The position numbers and the translations under genes were made by a program. The notes beneath the pieces are model-generated. The model was not told where the DNA came from. It did not search any database and saw only the letters and a program-made list of their open reading frames with translations. Below, in pieces: positions 34,123 to 43,142 of a stretch of DNA of 64,000 nt (position 1 is the first letter of the stretch; the number at the start of each line of letters is the position of its first letter). Source of the stretch: Streptomyces sp. Ag109_O5-10 (GTDB taxonomy: Bacteria; Actinomycetota; Actinomycetes; Streptomycetales; Streptomycetaceae); assembly GCF_900105755.1 (NCBI RefSeq), contig NZ_FNTQ01000001.1, forward strand, positions 8,618,001 to 8,682,000, written 5' to 3'.

Positions 34123-35829
34123 TTGACCGCCCTGCTCGACCACGAGTTCGTCCGCGCGGCGGCGCTCGCCGCCGACAGGCAGGCCGCCCTGCTCGAGGCC
34201 GACCCGTCGACGGAGTTCATCGGGCCGCACCGCGCCCTGGCCCGGCGGGTGAAGACCCTGGTCGCGGTGTACCGCTCGCCGGAATCGGCCCTGTACGGCA
34301 GCGAGCGGGCGGTCGCCGCCGCGCTGACCCACCTCCGTGCCCTGCGGTCCATGCAGACGGCCTCCGGCCTCTTCGCGGGCGGCGACAACGTGCAGTCGCC
34401 GCCGGACTCCGCGTTCACCGTCAACGACGTGTGCGACGCGCACGTCCTCGCCGCGGGCGCGGGGCCGGAACTGGCCGACGTCACGGCGGCGCTCGCCGAC
34501 ATCGCCGGCCCCGCCACCGGCCCCCTCCTGACCGGCGGGGTGCACACCCCGAACCACCGCTGGGAGCTGTCCGCGGCGCTGGCCCGGCTGCACCGCTCGT
34601 TCCCGGACGCCCGGCTGCTCGCCCGCGCCGAGGAGTGGCTCGCCGAGGGCGTCGACATCGACGCGGACGGCCTGTACTCGGAACGCAGTGCCGTCTACGC
34701 GTCCCTCGTGACCAACCCGTCGCTGCTGCTGCTGGCCGAGGTGCTAGGACGTACCGACCTGCTGGACGCCGTCGAACGCAACCTCGCCACGACCCTGGAC
34801 CTGATCAGGCCGGACGGCACGGTGGAGACCGTCCACTCGCGCCGCCAGGACCAGAGGCTGTCGTTCGCGCTCTGGCCCTATCTGCCGCACTACCGGCTGC
34901 TCGCGATCCGCACCGGCCGGGGCGACTTCGCCCGCGCGGCCCGTCTGGCGGCCGCCGACGGCATCGACGACCCCGACCTGCTCGCCCAGACCCTCCTCAC
35001 CCCGGATCTGTGCCGCGCCCTGCCGGCCCCGGACACGGAGAAGCTCCCGCGCGACCGGTACCTCCCCACCGCACGCCTCGCCGCACACGTCTCGGCCACC
35101 GCGCACACCGTGGTCTACGGCGGCTCCGACGTGCCCGAGCACCGGCGCATCCGCTCGGGCCTCGCCTGCAACCCCACCTTCCTGCGCCTGTTCGCCGGTG
35201 CCGCCGTCCTCGACGCGGTCCGCCTCTCGCGGGTGTTCTTCGACCTGGGCCCGTTCCGCGCCACCGACATGGAACAGCTCGCCGACAACCGGTACCGGCT
35301 CACCCAAACCCTCACCACCGCCTACTACCAGCCGCTCCCGAAGGACCGGCGGCGCGACGACGGCGCCTACCGTCTGGTGGACGAGGGCCGCTTCTCCGCG
35401 GCGATGGCCTTCCCCGACCGCTCTCAGGACGAGGTCTCCCACACGACCCGAGTCGAGGTCGACCTGCGGGAGGACGGGGCCGACCTGCGGATCGACATCA
35501 GCGGCCCGTCGGTGCCCTGGGCCCTCGAACTGACCTTCCGGCCGGGCGGCGAGCCGCACGGCGCCGTACCGCTCGGGGACGGACGCTGGTGCCTGACGAC
35601 CGAGCCGTTGACCTACCGCGTCGGCGACGACGAGATCCGGGTCGAGGCCGCCGTCGAGACGGGCGAACCGCTCGCCGGACCGGACCGGAGCGACGTACTG
35701 CGCTACGACCCGGGGCAGGACCACACCGTGGTCGGCGGCACGGACGCGACGACCGGGAACCGCGTCTACCTCGGCGGACACGGACCGCAGACACTGACCC
35801 TCGCACTGCGCGCCACATCTCAGGCATGA
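34123..35829 (+). CDS. Alpha/alpha-toroid plus beta-sandwich protein, polysaccharide lyase-like (unknown family)
   Basis: A 568-residue protein without a signal peptide. The first about 330 residues are helical with repeating helix pairs, and the rest is beta-rich, the layout of heparinase II/III- and alginate-lyase-type enzymes. TGGVHTPNHRWE (about 140-151) and DADGLYSERSAVYAS (about 185-199) resemble their Asn-His and Tyr-containing active-site segments. I cannot name a CAZy family. The TTG start two bases after the permease stop indicates translational coupling. It probably acts in the cytoplasm on an imported oligosaccharide. Confidence 0.68.
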   Translation: MTALLDHEFVRAAALAADRQAALLEADPSTEFIGPHRALARRVKTLVAVYRSPESALYGSERAVAAALTHLRALRSMQTASGLFAGGDNVQSPPDSAFTVNDVCDAHVLAAGAGPELADVTAALADIAGPATGPLLTGGVHTPNHRWELSAALARLHRSFPDARLLARAEEWLAEGVDIDADGLYSERSAVYASLVTNPSLLLLAEVLGRTDLLDAVERNLATTLDLIRPDGTVETVHSRRQDQRLSFALWPYLPHYRLLAIRTGRGDFARAARLAAADGIDDPDLLAQTLLTPDLCRALPAPDTEKLPRDRYLPTARLAAHVSATAHTVVYGGSDVPEHRRIRSGLACNPTFLRLFAGAAVLDAVRLSRVFFDLGPFRATDMEQLADNRYRLTQTLTTAYYQPLPKDRRRDDGAYRLVDEGRFSAAMAFPDRSQDEVSHTTRVEVDLREDGADLRIDISGPSVPWALELTFRPGGEPHGAVPLGDGRWCLTTEPLTYRVGDDEIRVEAAVETGEPLAGPDRSDVLRYDPGQDHTVVGGTDATTGNRVYLGGHGPQTLTLALRATSQA

Positions 35830-35842
35830 AGGGCTGATCTCC

Positions 35843-37660
35843 TTGCACCTCCCACGCCAGCTCGGGCCGCTGCACGACCTGCCGGACACCCCGGAGGCAT
35901 ACGACGCCGTCCTCGCCGACGTCACCGTGCAGGCCCTCGCGCGCCTCACCCCCGAGGGCAACCTCGAGCACCCGGACGCCGACGACGACATCGGCGACAC
36001 CTCGCTCGGCGTCACCTCCCTGCTGGCCCTCGCCTGGCAGCGCTCCAAGGATCCGCGCCTGCCCGAGGCGGTGCACCGCAGCCTCGCCTTCCATCTGCGG
36101 GAGCGGGTCTACCGCGAGGACAACCCCGGCTACCCGAACCTCAGGGTCCGCAACTCCGGTCTGCCGTACGCCCGTTACGTTCTCGAGGCCGGCGCGCACC
36201 CCATCGGCGACTGGCCGAGCACCGTGTGGGCGCTGCTGCAGGCGGTCAACCTGCTCGACCTGGCCGAGGGGCTCGTCGACGAGGAGCAGCGGACCGGTCT
36301 GCTGGAGGTGGCGCTGGGTTACTGGCGCTGGCTCACCGAGGCGACCTTCTTCAACCCGCAGGAGGCCGGCAACCAGGCCATCGGGTGCGTGGTCGGCGGA
36401 CTGATGCTCGCCCGCCATCTGCCAAACGCCCCGGCGGACGCGACGCGCCAGCGCGCCCTGCGGCTGTACCACGACGAGATCCGCGCCCACCGGATCCCGG
36501 ACCGGGGCGCGCTGCTGCCGCCCGAGCACGGCGGCGCCTACGACAACAACTACGGCCCGATCTCACTGTCCTTCCTCGCCCAGGCCCACCGGATCAGCGG
36601 CGCCGAGATGTTCGCCGAGGACGGCGACGCGCTCGCCCGCTACATCGACGCCCGCCTGCCGAACGGCGGCTTCGACAACGGCGGCCCCCGCTACAGCGAA
36701 CAGCACTCCGGCTTCGAATCCGTGCTCGGGCTGCGCTACTTCGGCGCCCGGATCGGCTCCGACCTGGGCCGCTACCGGGGCGACACCAACTGGGGCCGGC
36801 ACGCGGTCAAGCCGGACGGCGGTGTCGACGGGCACTTCGCCTGGATGCTGGTCTGGCAGATCCAGGACCCCACCCCCTGGCACCGCGAGCCCTCGACGGC
36901 CCCCGCCCGCCACCAACTCCGCGCGGGATCGGTCTCGGTGGCCTTCGACCACCGCATGACGCCGTCGCTGATCGAGGCGGGCGGCACCTACCACCTGCCG
37001 GCGGCGGTGAACCGGCAGCACGGCTTCGGCCCGGTCCTGGACGGCTTCCTTTACTGCCGGCCGATGGGCGAGGTCCGGGTCCGGGACGTCCATGCCGACG
37101 GCCTGACCGCCAAGCTGGTCAGCAAGCCGGTCGTGGGCCGCGACCAGGTCCTGCGCCACGTGCGCTCCCTGTACGTCACGGACGGCACCCGGCTCTGGGT
37201 GACGGTGGCCGTGGAACGCCTGGACGGGTCGCCGTACCTGCTGGCCGGGCTGCCCTACGCGGCCGACGACGGCGACCGGGTGCGCCGGGTCGCCGAGGGC
37301 GAGGTCGCCGCGGCGGGCGCCCTGCGCCTCACGCATCCCGCCGCGCAGGGCGCGGACCACTTCGACGCGCGCGCCGAACTCACCCAGGAGCAGGCCGCGT
37401 TCGCCCTCGCCGCCGACCCGCGCGGGTACGGCAACCCGGATGAGGGGTGGCGGCACCTGGTCGCCTCCACGGCGTACGAGGCCGAACCGGCGCCGGGCGC
37501 GCCGGAGAAGCTGCACGTGTTCGCCGTGCGGTACGGGGCCGGTGGCGACTTTGCGCCGTCCTTCGAGGGCGACCTCACCGTGCGCACCGAGGCGTTCACG
37601 GCCGCCATCGGGGCCGAGGACGAGCACGGAGTGCCTGAACTCACCGTCATCGCCTGCTGA
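35843..37660 (+). CDS. Second alpha/alpha-toroid carbohydrate-active-type protein (unknown family)
   Basis: A 605-residue protein, no signal peptide. An N-terminal helical toroid (about 1-330) carries GGAYDNNYGPISLSF and RYSEQHSGFE, candidate substrate-site motifs. A beta-sandwich follows (from about 355, RAGSVSVAFDH). It is related in architecture but not closely in sequence to the preceding gene, 13 bases upstream, so the two likely act in sequence or as partners. The TTG start is inferred from the frame and spacing. Function is unknown; a glycoside hydrolase or lyase is likely. Confidence 0.66.
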   Translation: MHLPRQLGPLHDLPDTPEAYDAVLADVTVQALARLTPEGNLEHPDADDDIGDTSLGVTSLLALAWQRSKDPRLPEAVHRSLAFHLRERVYREDNPGYPNLRVRNSGLPYARYVLEAGAHPIGDWPSTVWALLQAVNLLDLAEGLVDEEQRTGLLEVALGYWRWLTEATFFNPQEAGNQAIGCVVGGLMLARHLPNAPADATRQRALRLYHDEIRAHRIPDRGALLPPEHGGAYDNNYGPISLSFLAQAHRISGAEMFAEDGDALARYIDARLPNGGFDNGGPRYSEQHSGFESVLGLRYFGARIGSDLGRYRGDTNWGRHAVKPDGGVDGHFAWMLVWQIQDPTPWHREPSTAPARHQLRAGSVSVAFDHRMTPSLIEAGGTYHLPAAVNRQHGFGPVLDGFLYCRPMGEVRVRDVHADGLTAKLVSKPVVGRDQVLRHVRSLYVTDGTRLWVTVAVERLDGSPYLLAGLPYAADDGDRVRRVAEGEVAAAGALRLTHPAAQGADHFDARAELTQEQAAFALAADPRGYGNPDEGWRHLVASTAYEAEPAPGAPEKLHVFAVRYGAGGDFAPSFEGDLTVRTEAFTAAIGAEDEHGVPELTVIAC

Positions 37661-37726
37661 GCGCCGTGGGTCCTGCGCGACAGTCCGTGTGCCGGCTGCG
37701 GCGCCGTCGAGGCCGGTCGCGCAGTT

Positions 37727-37775
37727 CCTCCCCCAGCCTTCGGCCGGGGGTACCCCCGGCGCCCTTTACGGGGCG
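37727..37775 (+). repeat. Composite intergenic hairpin repeat, copy B
   Basis: CCTCCCCCAGCCTTCGGCC is followed by GGGGGTACCCCCGG and a second stem, GCGCCCTTTACGGGGCGC. The second stem overlaps the stop codon of the small kinase gene on the minus strand. The element sits between convergent genes and can terminate both transcripts. Confidence 0.78.
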
Positions 37776-38416
37776 CTGCCCAGTGCCGTCTCGGTGATCA
37801 CCAGGTCTGCCCGGTCCCGGGTGGCGGCCACCAGGTCGGCGTTGAGCTGGTCGGTGCCCTTGACCCAGGCCGCCGCCTGCTCGTGTCCCTTGCCGAACTC
37901 CTCGTGCCGGGCGACCAGCCGCCGTACCCGCTCGTCCTCGTCGATCTCGCAGAACCACACCTCGTCCAGGGCCGGCCGCACCCGCGCCCACAAACCGTCC
38001 GTCAGCAGCAGGTAGTTGCCCTCCGTCACCACCAGCCGGGCGCTCGGCAGGACGGGGATCGCGCCCGCGATCGGCTGCTCCAGGACCCGCTCGAAGCCCG
38101 GCGCGTACACCACGACGTCCCTGTCCTCCCGCAACCGCCGCAGCAGCGCCGCGTACCCGGCCGCGTCGAAGGTCTCGGGCGCCCCCTTGCGGTCCCTGAG
38201 CCCGAGCCGGTCCAGCTCGACGTCGGCCAGGTGGAAGCCGTCCATCGGCACGTGCGCGGCCCACGGCGCACCGGTGCCGTTCAGCTCCCGTACCAGGTGC
38301 TCGGCCAGGGTGGTCTTGCCCGCGCCGGGGCTGCCCGCGATGCCGAGGACCGCGCGCGGGCCCCGTCCGGCGAGAGATCGGGCGCGGTCGAGAAGGTCGT
38401 CGAAAGTCAGCGGCAC
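37766..38416 (-). CDS. P-loop nucleoside/nucleotide (uridine-like) kinase family protein
   Basis: A 216-residue P-loop kinase. GIAGSPGAGKTT (25-36) is the Walker A motif, MDGFHLADVELDRLGLR the substrate-binding segment, and VVTEGNYLL the Walker B-like region. This pattern matches the uridine kinase/pantothenate kinase-like group sometimes annotated as sugar or fructose kinases. The GTG at 38416 has no obvious ribosome site. It is divergent from the HAD-GH65 pair and might phosphorylate a sugar or nucleoside; the substrate is unclear. Confidence 0.78.
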   Translation of the reverse strand: MPLTFDDLLDRARSLAGRGPRAVLGIAGSPGAGKTTLAEHLVRELNGTGAPWAAHVPMDGFHLADVELDRLGLRDRKGAPETFDAAGYAALLRRLREDRDVVVYAPGFERVLEQPIAGAIPVLPSARLVVTEGNYLLLTDGLWARVRPALDEVWFCEIDEDERVRRLVARHEEFGKGHEQAAAWVKGTDQLNADLVAATRDRADLVITETALGSAP

Positions 38417-38484
38417 GCAAAAAGTGTGACACCGGGCCGGGAATGTGGCGGGCGCCACCCTCTCGAAACCGTTCGGTGGGGAAG

Positions 38485-39228
38485 ATGCGGGACATGACTG
38501 CACTAGGTCTGCCCGACACCATCCAGGCCTGTCTCTTCGATCTCGACGGGGTCGTCACCAAGACGGCCGTCGTGCACGCCGCGGCGTGGAAGGAGACCTT
38601 CGACGCCTTCCTGCGCGGCCACGACGGACAACGGCCCTTCGACGCGGCCGCCGACTACGACGAGTACGTCGACGGACGCCCACGCGCCGACGGGGTACGC
38701 GCCTTCCTCGACTCCCGTGGCATCCACCTGCCCGAGGGCACCCCCGACGACCCACCGGACGCCCCGACCGTGCACGGCCTCGGCAACCGCAAGAACGAAC
38801 TGCTGCTGGAGAAGATCCGCACCCAAGGTGTCGAGGCCTACGACGGCACCCTGCGCTACCTGGAGGCGGTCCGCGCGCACGGGCTGCGCACCGCGATCGT
38901 CTCGTCCAGCGCCAACTGCCGTGACGTACTGCGTTCCATCGGCGCCGAGCACTTCTTCGACGTCCGGATCGACGGCGTCGTGGCCGCCGAGCGGCACCTG
39001 CCCGGCAAGCCGCACCCGGACACCTTCCTGGCCGCCGCCCACGACCTGGGGGTCGAACCGGCCGCCGCCGCGGTCTTCGAGGACGCCCTCGCCGGGATGG
39101 ACGCGGGTCGGGCGGGCCGTTTCGGGTACGTCGTCGGCGTGGACCGCGTCGGGCAGACGGACGCCCTGTACGCACACGGCGCGAACACCGTCGTGAAGGA
39201 CCTCGCCGAGCTGGGAGGCAAGGAGTGA
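38485..39228 (+). CDS. HAD-family beta-phosphoglucomutase-like enzyme
   Basis: A 247-residue HAD hydrolase-fold protein. LFDLDGVVT supplies the nucleophile D19 and acid-base D21. The cap domain is inserted after it, and the later SSSAN, GKPHPDTF and VFEDALAGMDAG motifs complete the active site. Beta-phosphoglucomutases turn beta-glucose-1-phosphate into glucose-6-phosphate. The stop overlaps the GH65 start (GTGA). ATG 38485 has GGTGGGGA before it; ATG 38494 is an alternative. Confidence 0.86.
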   Translation: MRDMTALGLPDTIQACLFDLDGVVTKTAVVHAAAWKETFDAFLRGHDGQRPFDAAADYDEYVDGRPRADGVRAFLDSRGIHLPEGTPDDPPDAPTVHGLGNRKNELLLEKIRTQGVEAYDGTLRYLEAVRAHGLRTAIVSSSANCRDVLRSIGAEHFFDVRIDGVVAAERHLPGKPHPDTFLAAAHDLGVEPAAAAVFEDALAGMDAGRAGRFGYVVGVDRVGQTDALYAHGANTVVKDLAELGGKE

Positions 39229-41570
39229 TCACCCAACGGGCGTACGCCGTGGAACCCTGGGCGGTCCGCGAGACCGCGCTCAACCTGGACGTGCTCGCAC
39301 AGAGCGAGTCGGTGTTCGCGCTGTCCAACGGGCACGTCGGCTGGCGCGGCAACCTCGACGAGGGCGAACCGCACGGGCTGCCGGGCAGCTACCTCAACGG
39401 CGTGCACGAGGTGCACCCGCTGCCGTACGCGGAGGCCGGCTACGGCTACCCGGAGTCCGGGCAGACCGTCATCAACGTCACCAACGGCAAGATCCTGCGG
39501 CTGCTGGTCGACGACGAACCCTTCGACCTGCGCTACGGACGGCTCGTCGCCCACGAGCGGGTCCTCGACCTGCGCCGTGGCGTCCTGGAGCGGACCTGCG
39601 AGTGGACCTCACCGGCCGGCTCCACCGTGCGGGTGCGCTCGACCCGGCTGGTGTCGCTGACCCAGCGGGCGATCGCCGCCGTCTCCTACGAGGTGGAGGC
39701 CGTCGACCGGCGCTGCCGGATCGTGGTCCAGTCCGAGCTGGTCGCCAACGAGCAACTGCCCGATGCGAACGGCGATCCCCGCGCCGCGCTCGCACTGCAG
39801 TCGCCGCTGGAGCAGGAGGACGACTTCGCCTCCGGGCAGCGGCTGCGTCTCGTGCACCGCACCCGGCGCAGCGGCCTGCGGGTCGCGGTCGCCGCCGACC
39901 ACACCGTCTCCGGCCCCGAGCGGACCACGGTGCGCGCCGAGAGCGGCGTGGACGTGGCCCGGATGACCGTCACCTCCGTCCTGGAGCCCGGGCAGCGGCT
40001 GCGGGTGGAGAAGTTGGTCGCGCACGGCTGGTCCGGGGTGCGCTCGCTGCCCGCCATGGCCGACCAGGTGGACGCGGCGCTCGCGGCCGCCGCCCACGAG
40101 GGCTGGCAGGGGCTCGCCGACGAGCAGCGCGACTACCTCGACGACTTCTGGTCCCGCGCCGACGTGGAGGTGGACGGCGACGAGGAGATCCAGCAGGCCG
40201 TCCGCTTCGCCCTCTTCCACGTCCTGCAGGCGGGAGCCCGCGCCGAACAGCGGGCGATACCCGCCAAGGGCCTCACCGGCTCCGGGTACGACGGGCACGC
40301 CTTCTGGGACACCGAGATGTTCGTGCTTCCCGTCCTCACCCACACCGCCCCCGGCGCCGTCGCCGAGGCGCTGCGCTGGCGGCACAACACCCTGCCCGCC
40401 GCCCGCGAACGCGCCGCCCAGCTCGGTCTGGAGGGGGCCGCGTTCCCGTGGCGGACCATCGCGGGACCGGAGGGCTCGGCCTACTGGCCGGCCGGCACCG
40501 CCGCCTTCCACGTCAACGCCGACGTCGCCGACGCCGTGGTCCGCTACGTCGCCGCCACCGGCGACACCGACTTCGAACGGGACACCGGCGTCGAACTGCT
40601 CGTCGAGACCGCCCGCCTGTGGCGCTCGCTCGGCCACCACGACAGCCGCGGCGCCTTCCACATCGACGGCGTCACCGGCCCCGACGAGTACAGCGCGGTC
40701 GCCGACGACAACACGTACACCAACCTCATGGCCCGGGCGAACCTGCTGGCCGCGGCCGACGCCGTCGAACGCCATCCGCGGCAGGCGGCGGAGCTCGGCG
40801 TCGACGCGGAGGAGAGCGCCGCCTGGCGGGACGCGGCCGAGGCCATGCACATCGCGTACAACCACGAGCTCGGCGTCCACGAACAGAGCGCCGGGTTCAC
40901 CCGCTACCAGCGCTGGGACTTCGAGAACACCCGCCCCGACCAGTACCCGCTGCTCCTGAACTTCCCGTACTTCGACCTGTACCGCAAACAGGTCGTCAAA
41001 CAGGCCGACCTGGTCCTCGCGATGTACACCTGCGAGTCGTACTTCGACGAGGAGCACATCGCCCGCAACTTCGCCTACTACGAGCCGCTGACGGTCCGCG
41101 ACTCCTCGCTGTCCGCCTGCTGCCAGGCCGTCGTCGCCGCCCAGGCCGGGCACCTGACGCTCGCCCACGCCTACACCGCCGAGGCCGCGCTGATGGACCT
41201 CGACGACCTGGAGCACAACACCCGCGACGGACTGCACATCGCCTCCCTCGCCGGTACCTGGATGGCCCTGGTCGCCGGCTTCGGCGGGCTGCGCCACTAC
41301 GACGACGGCGCCCGCTTCGCCCCCCGGCTGCCCGAACGGCTGCGCCGTCTCGCCTTCAGCCTGCAGCTGCGCGACAGCAGGCTGCGTGTGGAGATCGGCG
41401 CCGACAAGGCGACGTACACCCTGCTGGACGGACCGCCGCTGACGGTGTACCACCACGGCGAGCCGGTGACGGTCGGCACGGAGAGCCCGACGGTACGGGC
41501 GGTGCCGCCCACCCGGCCGGGGCCGGCACCGGCCCAGCCGCCGCACAGGGCACCGGCTCGGCCGGCGTGA
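39225..41570 (+). CDS. GH65 glycoside phosphorylase (maltose/trehalose/kojibiose type)
   Basis: A 781-residue GH65 enzyme. An N-terminal beta-sandwich (1-270) precedes an (alpha/alpha)6 barrel with the catalytic acid E488 in VTGPDEYS. A C-terminal Pro/Ala tail is low complexity. These enzymes use phosphate to cleave alpha-disaccharides to beta-glucose-1-phosphate and a sugar. Coupling to beta-phosphoglucomutase (overlapping start) fits that product. The precise disaccharide, trehalose, maltose or kojibiose, is not decided by the sequence I can see. Confidence 0.88.
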   Translation: MITQRAYAVEPWAVRETALNLDVLAQSESVFALSNGHVGWRGNLDEGEPHGLPGSYLNGVHEVHPLPYAEAGYGYPESGQTVINVTNGKILRLLVDDEPFDLRYGRLVAHERVLDLRRGVLERTCEWTSPAGSTVRVRSTRLVSLTQRAIAAVSYEVEAVDRRCRIVVQSELVANEQLPDANGDPRAALALQSPLEQEDDFASGQRLRLVHRTRRSGLRVAVAADHTVSGPERTTVRAESGVDVARMTVTSVLEPGQRLRVEKLVAHGWSGVRSLPAMADQVDAALAAAAHEGWQGLADEQRDYLDDFWSRADVEVDGDEEIQQAVRFALFHVLQAGARAEQRAIPAKGLTGSGYDGHAFWDTEMFVLPVLTHTAPGAVAEALRWRHNTLPAARERAAQLGLEGAAFPWRTIAGPEGSAYWPAGTAAFHVNADVADAVVRYVAATGDTDFERDTGVELLVETARLWRSLGHHDSRGAFHIDGVTGPDEYSAVADDNTYTNLMARANLLAAADAVERHPRQAAELGVDAEESAAWRDAAEAMHIAYNHELGVHEQSAGFTRYQRWDFENTRPDQYPLLLNFPYFDLYRKQVVKQADLVLAMYTCESYFDEEHIARNFAYYEPLTVRDSSLSACCQAVVAAQAGHLTLAHAYTAEAALMDLDDLEHNTRDGLHIASLAGTWMALVAGFGGLRHYDDGARFAPRLPERLRRLAFSLQLRDSRLRVEIGADKATYTLLDGPPLTVYHHGEPVTVGTESPTVRAVPPTRPGPAPAQPPHRAPARPA

Positions 41571-41592
41571 GCGACGGCGCCCCGTCTTCCAA

Positions 41593-41713
41593 GGGCGCGG
41601 GGAACTGCGCGAGCGGCCCTACACGACCGGCACCCGGCGACGCGTCGGTACCCCTACGGCGTGATCGGTCGTCCGTGCCGCCGTCGTGGCTGGTCGCGCA
41701 GTTCCCCGCGCCC
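41593..41713. terminator. 20-base inverted repeat between convergent genes
   Basis: GGGCGCGGGGAACTGCGCGA (41593-41612) and its perfect reverse complement (41694-41713) are 81 bases apart. The pair lies between the GH65 stop and the M56 protease stop. A second stem, GCGCCCC and GGGGCGC, follows at 41708-41730. The arrangement is a strong two-way terminator, and the arm sequence recurs in part in copy B of the composite repeat. Confidence 0.75.
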
Positions 41714-41730
41714 CCGGGAAGAAGGGGCGC

Positions 41731-42627
41731 TCACGTGAGGGCCTGGTACAGGAGCCGTACCAGATCGCCCGTCGCGTCCGCCGCGAACAGTGCGGCGAGT
41801 GCGCCCAGGGCGAGCACCGCCGCCGCGGCCGACCAGAGATAGGGCGGCGGGGTCGTCTGCAGGGCCGCGATGCGGCGCGTCACCGCGCGGTCGGTGAAGT
41901 TCAGGCCGCAGGCCGGCCGGGTGGCACGCCCCGCGCTGAGGGCCGCCCGGGCCAGTGCCCGGGCGGTGGTGTCGCGGTCCCCGACCTCGGTCGCCGCCTG
42001 CTCGTCCGCCCACCGCTCCGCCAGGAAGGCCACCGCGGAACGGACCGGTCCGAGCAGCGGATTGGCGGCCGCCGCGAGCGACACCGCCGTCACCAGGCGG
42101 CCGTGCCGGTGGCGCAGGTGGGCGCGCTCGTGCGCGAGCAGCACCCGCCGCTCCGCCGGTGCCAGCGCGCCCAGCATCGCCGAGGTGACCAGGATGCGGC
42201 CGGGCCGGCCCGGGATCGCGAACGCCTGCGGCACCTCGCAGGCCGCCACCACCAGTTCGGTGTCCCGCGGATGCCCCTCGCACAGCCGCCGCAGCGCCCG
42301 CCGGGTGCACCGCTCGGCCCGCAGCGCCCGCTGCACCCGCCAGACCACCACGACCAGCGCCAGGCAGGCGGCGACGCCGATCACCTCGGGCACCGGGTCG
42401 GCCAGCGGACGACCGTCCTCGTGCGCCTCCCGGACCACCGGCGGGGCGTCGCCCAGCAGAGCCGTCGCCAGGAGGATCAGCGACCAGGTGACCGCGGTGG
42501 CGGTCAGCACCGCGGCGGACGCGAGGACGCGCGCCGCCAGTGCCGGCGCGACCCGGCGGGCTGTCACCGGGCTGACCAGGGACAGCAGCAGGGAGACCAG
42601 CAGCGGGGTGTAGACGTCGAACCTCAT
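41731..42627 (-). CDS. M56-family membrane metallopeptidase (BlaR1/MecR1-like)
   Basis: A 298-residue membrane protease with about four hydrophobic segments. The zinc motif is H166-E167-x-x-H170 in LAHERAHLRHRHG. There is no penicillin-binding sensor domain, unlike classical BlaR1. The start overlaps the BlaI-type gene by four bases (ATGA). By analogy it senses a membrane or wall signal and triggers cleavage of the repressor; the signal is unknown. Confidence 0.86.
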   Translation of the reverse strand: MRFDVYTPLLVSLLLSLVSPVTARRVAPALAARVLASAAVLTATAVTWSLILLATALLGDAPPVVREAHEDGRPLADPVPEVIGVAACLALVVVVWRVQRALRAERCTRRALRRLCEGHPRDTELVVAACEVPQAFAIPGRPGRILVTSAMLGALAPAERRVLLAHERAHLRHRHGRLVTAVSLAAAANPLLGPVRSAVAFLAERWADEQAATEVGDRDTTARALARAALSAGRATRPACGLNFTDRAVTRRIAALQTTPPPYLWSAAAAVLALGALAALFAADATGDLVRLLYQALT

Positions 42628-43007
42628 GCGCCGCCTCCGGCGAACAGGTTCCGCAGCGCCCGCTCCTCCTCCGGGCTCAGCCCGGACACGAACTGCTGGA
42701 GCGCCGCGATCGGGTCCGGTCCCCGGTCCAGGGCCTCGTGCATGGCCTCGGCGGTCAGCTCGGCCGCGTTCTTCGCCGGCCGGTACGCACCGCGCCGCCC
42801 GTCCGCGTCGCGCAGGACGAGTCCCTTGTCGTACAGCCGCTTCAGGATGGTGTGAACCGTGTTGTAGGCGAGTCCGCCGCCGATCTCGGTCTGGATCTCG
42901 ACCGGGGTCAGCGGGTGGTCGGTCGCCCACAGGGCCGCCAGGACCTCGCTCTCCAGCGCTCCGGCGCTGCGCCGCTCCGTCCTGCCGCGGGACCCTGTGC
43001 CAGCCAT
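42624..43007 (-). CDS. BlaI/MecI/CopY family transcriptional repressor
   Basis: A 127-residue winged-helix repressor of the BlaI family (ALESEVLAALWATDHPLTPVEI, then YNTVHTILKRLYDKGLV). The C-terminal helix provides dimerisation and the protease-sensitive region. It is translationally coupled to the M56 protease, forming the standard two-gene pair. Targets are not identified; the palindrome near the PAP2 gene at 44953 is one candidate site. Confidence 0.88.
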   Translation of the reverse strand: MAGTGSRGRTERRSAGALESEVLAALWATDHPLTPVEIQTEIGGGLAYNTVHTILKRLYDKGLVLRDADGRRGAYRPAKNAAELTAEAMHEALDRGPDPIAALQQFVSGLSPEEERALRNLFAGGGA

Positions 43008-43142
43008 GCCACAACCTTACAGCGCGTAGTGCCGCCGTTCGTATGGACGTACCCGCGCTGCCTCCGTCGGTAAGTCCGGTTAATTTGTCAGTGTTTGTCC
43101 CTTAGGCCCGTGGAGGGTCCTGCGTGCCGCAGGGGAACAGGG

